Below, one piece after another: positions 63,826-64,000 of a DNA stretch of 64,000 nt. The position numbers were made by a program, and so were the translations under genes. Source of the stretch: Pachypanchax playfairii (taxonomy: Eukaryota > Chordata > Actinopteri > Cyprinodontiformes > Aplocheilidae); assembly GCA_006937955.1 (NCBI GenBank), contig SSNP01000385.1, positions 140,268 to 204,267 on the forward strand, written 5' to 3'. Numbering within the stretch: the stretch's first letter is position 1; each line of letters opens with the position of its first letter. The notes beneath the pieces were generated by a model. The model was given only the letters and a program-made list of their open reading frames with translations. It had not been told where the DNA came from and did not search any database.

Positions 63826-64000
63826 ATGGCGGAGAATCCAAATAAACAGCCGAGAGACACTTATCGGGAAGTGGATCCTACCACGAAAAAAAAAATAATT
63901 CCTGGACGTTCGGCAGAGGGACTATTGGCTAAGAAGGAAAGTGACCGAAGGAGAAGGCAAACGCGAATTTGTATCGGCGTCGCTTTTCCTCGGTGGAGAG
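63826..64000 (+). CDS. Unidentified basic protein, N-terminus only
   Basis: From ATG at 63826, 58 codons are open to the window end without a stop. The ATG follows TCGAC and is the first in its frame. The protein starts MAENPNKQPRDTYREV, is strongly basic in the middle (KKKI, KKESDRRRRQTR) and ends RICIGVAFPRWR. I recall similar R-x-x-x-R-x-x-x-G-x-A-F-x-R-W-R patterns from repetitive, transposon-associated open frames in fish, but cannot name a family. Its place just inside a TTAA-type terminus suggests the first exon of an element-borne gene. It could also be the start of a host gene. Confidence 0.5.
   Translation, partial: MAENPNKQPRDTYREVDPTTKKKIIPGRSAEGLLAKKESDRRRRQTRICIGVAFPRWR

Larger units (their letters stand above)
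63552..64000 (+). mobile_element. Start of another TTAA-type element, cut by window edge
   Basis: After TTAA at 63548-63551 comes AGCTGGAGTGCGTAACTTTT, a terminus resembling R5 copy 1 (AGCTCCAGTACGTCAG). An open reading frame starts at 63826 inside it. The other end is outside the window. Confidence 0.5.

Overview
The window is teleost fish genomic DNA, probably from a percomorph. The evidence is the mix of mobile elements, nearly all of fish type: Passport-like Tc1 transposons, L2, Rex3 and Rex1-like LINEs, Ty3/gypsy elements including a chromovirus, a Penelope-like fragment, hAT elements, and many elements ending at TTAA. One host exon is clear: a vertebrate opioid-type receptor exon, best matched to the nociceptin receptor oprl1 (about 45.33-45.56 kb, minus strand). 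Everything else recognisable is transposon-derived, tandem repeat or non-coding. All family names come from motif recognition and memory; no search was run.

Layout. 0-12 kb: a chromovirus (1370-3227) with matching LTRs and a 5 bp target duplication but its interior lost at an assembly gap, an L1-clade scrap, a decayed Tc1 relic (8259-9279), and a full-length Tc1 copy with an intact 340-codon transposase (10438-12039). 12.6-17.7 kb: a G-rich minisatellite of about 100 units of 49 bp. 18-30 kb: SINE and TTAA elements inserted into one another, a 792-base gap, a tetranucleotide array, a nested L2 fragment, an L2-type 3' end and further TTAA elements. 31.8-34.4 kb: an LTR, primer site and gag of a Gmr1-like element, then a Penelope-like C-terminus. 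35.3-44.2 kb: two closely related L2-clade LINEs in opposite orientation, with a TTAA element split by a hAT element between them. 45-48 kb: the receptor exon, then a broken gypsy gag-protease. 48.2-52.3 kb: two more Tc1 copies in inverted orientation. 53-60 kb: repeat family R1, Rex1-like and Rex3 LINE remains and a three-copy 200 bp repeat. 60.2-61.9 kb: a 36 bp minisatellite that seems to have grown out of LINE sequence. 62.4-64 kb: a TTAA element with a THAP zinc-finger exon and the start of another TTAA element whose reading frame runs off the window.

There is no operon-like cooperation here. The interest lies in the insertion order, which can be read from target duplications and from related empty sites, and in the potentially coding Tc1 transposases. 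Gene-poor stretches are listed with what was or was not seen in them. No bacterial-type operons, CRISPR arrays, rRNA or functional tRNA genes were seen.
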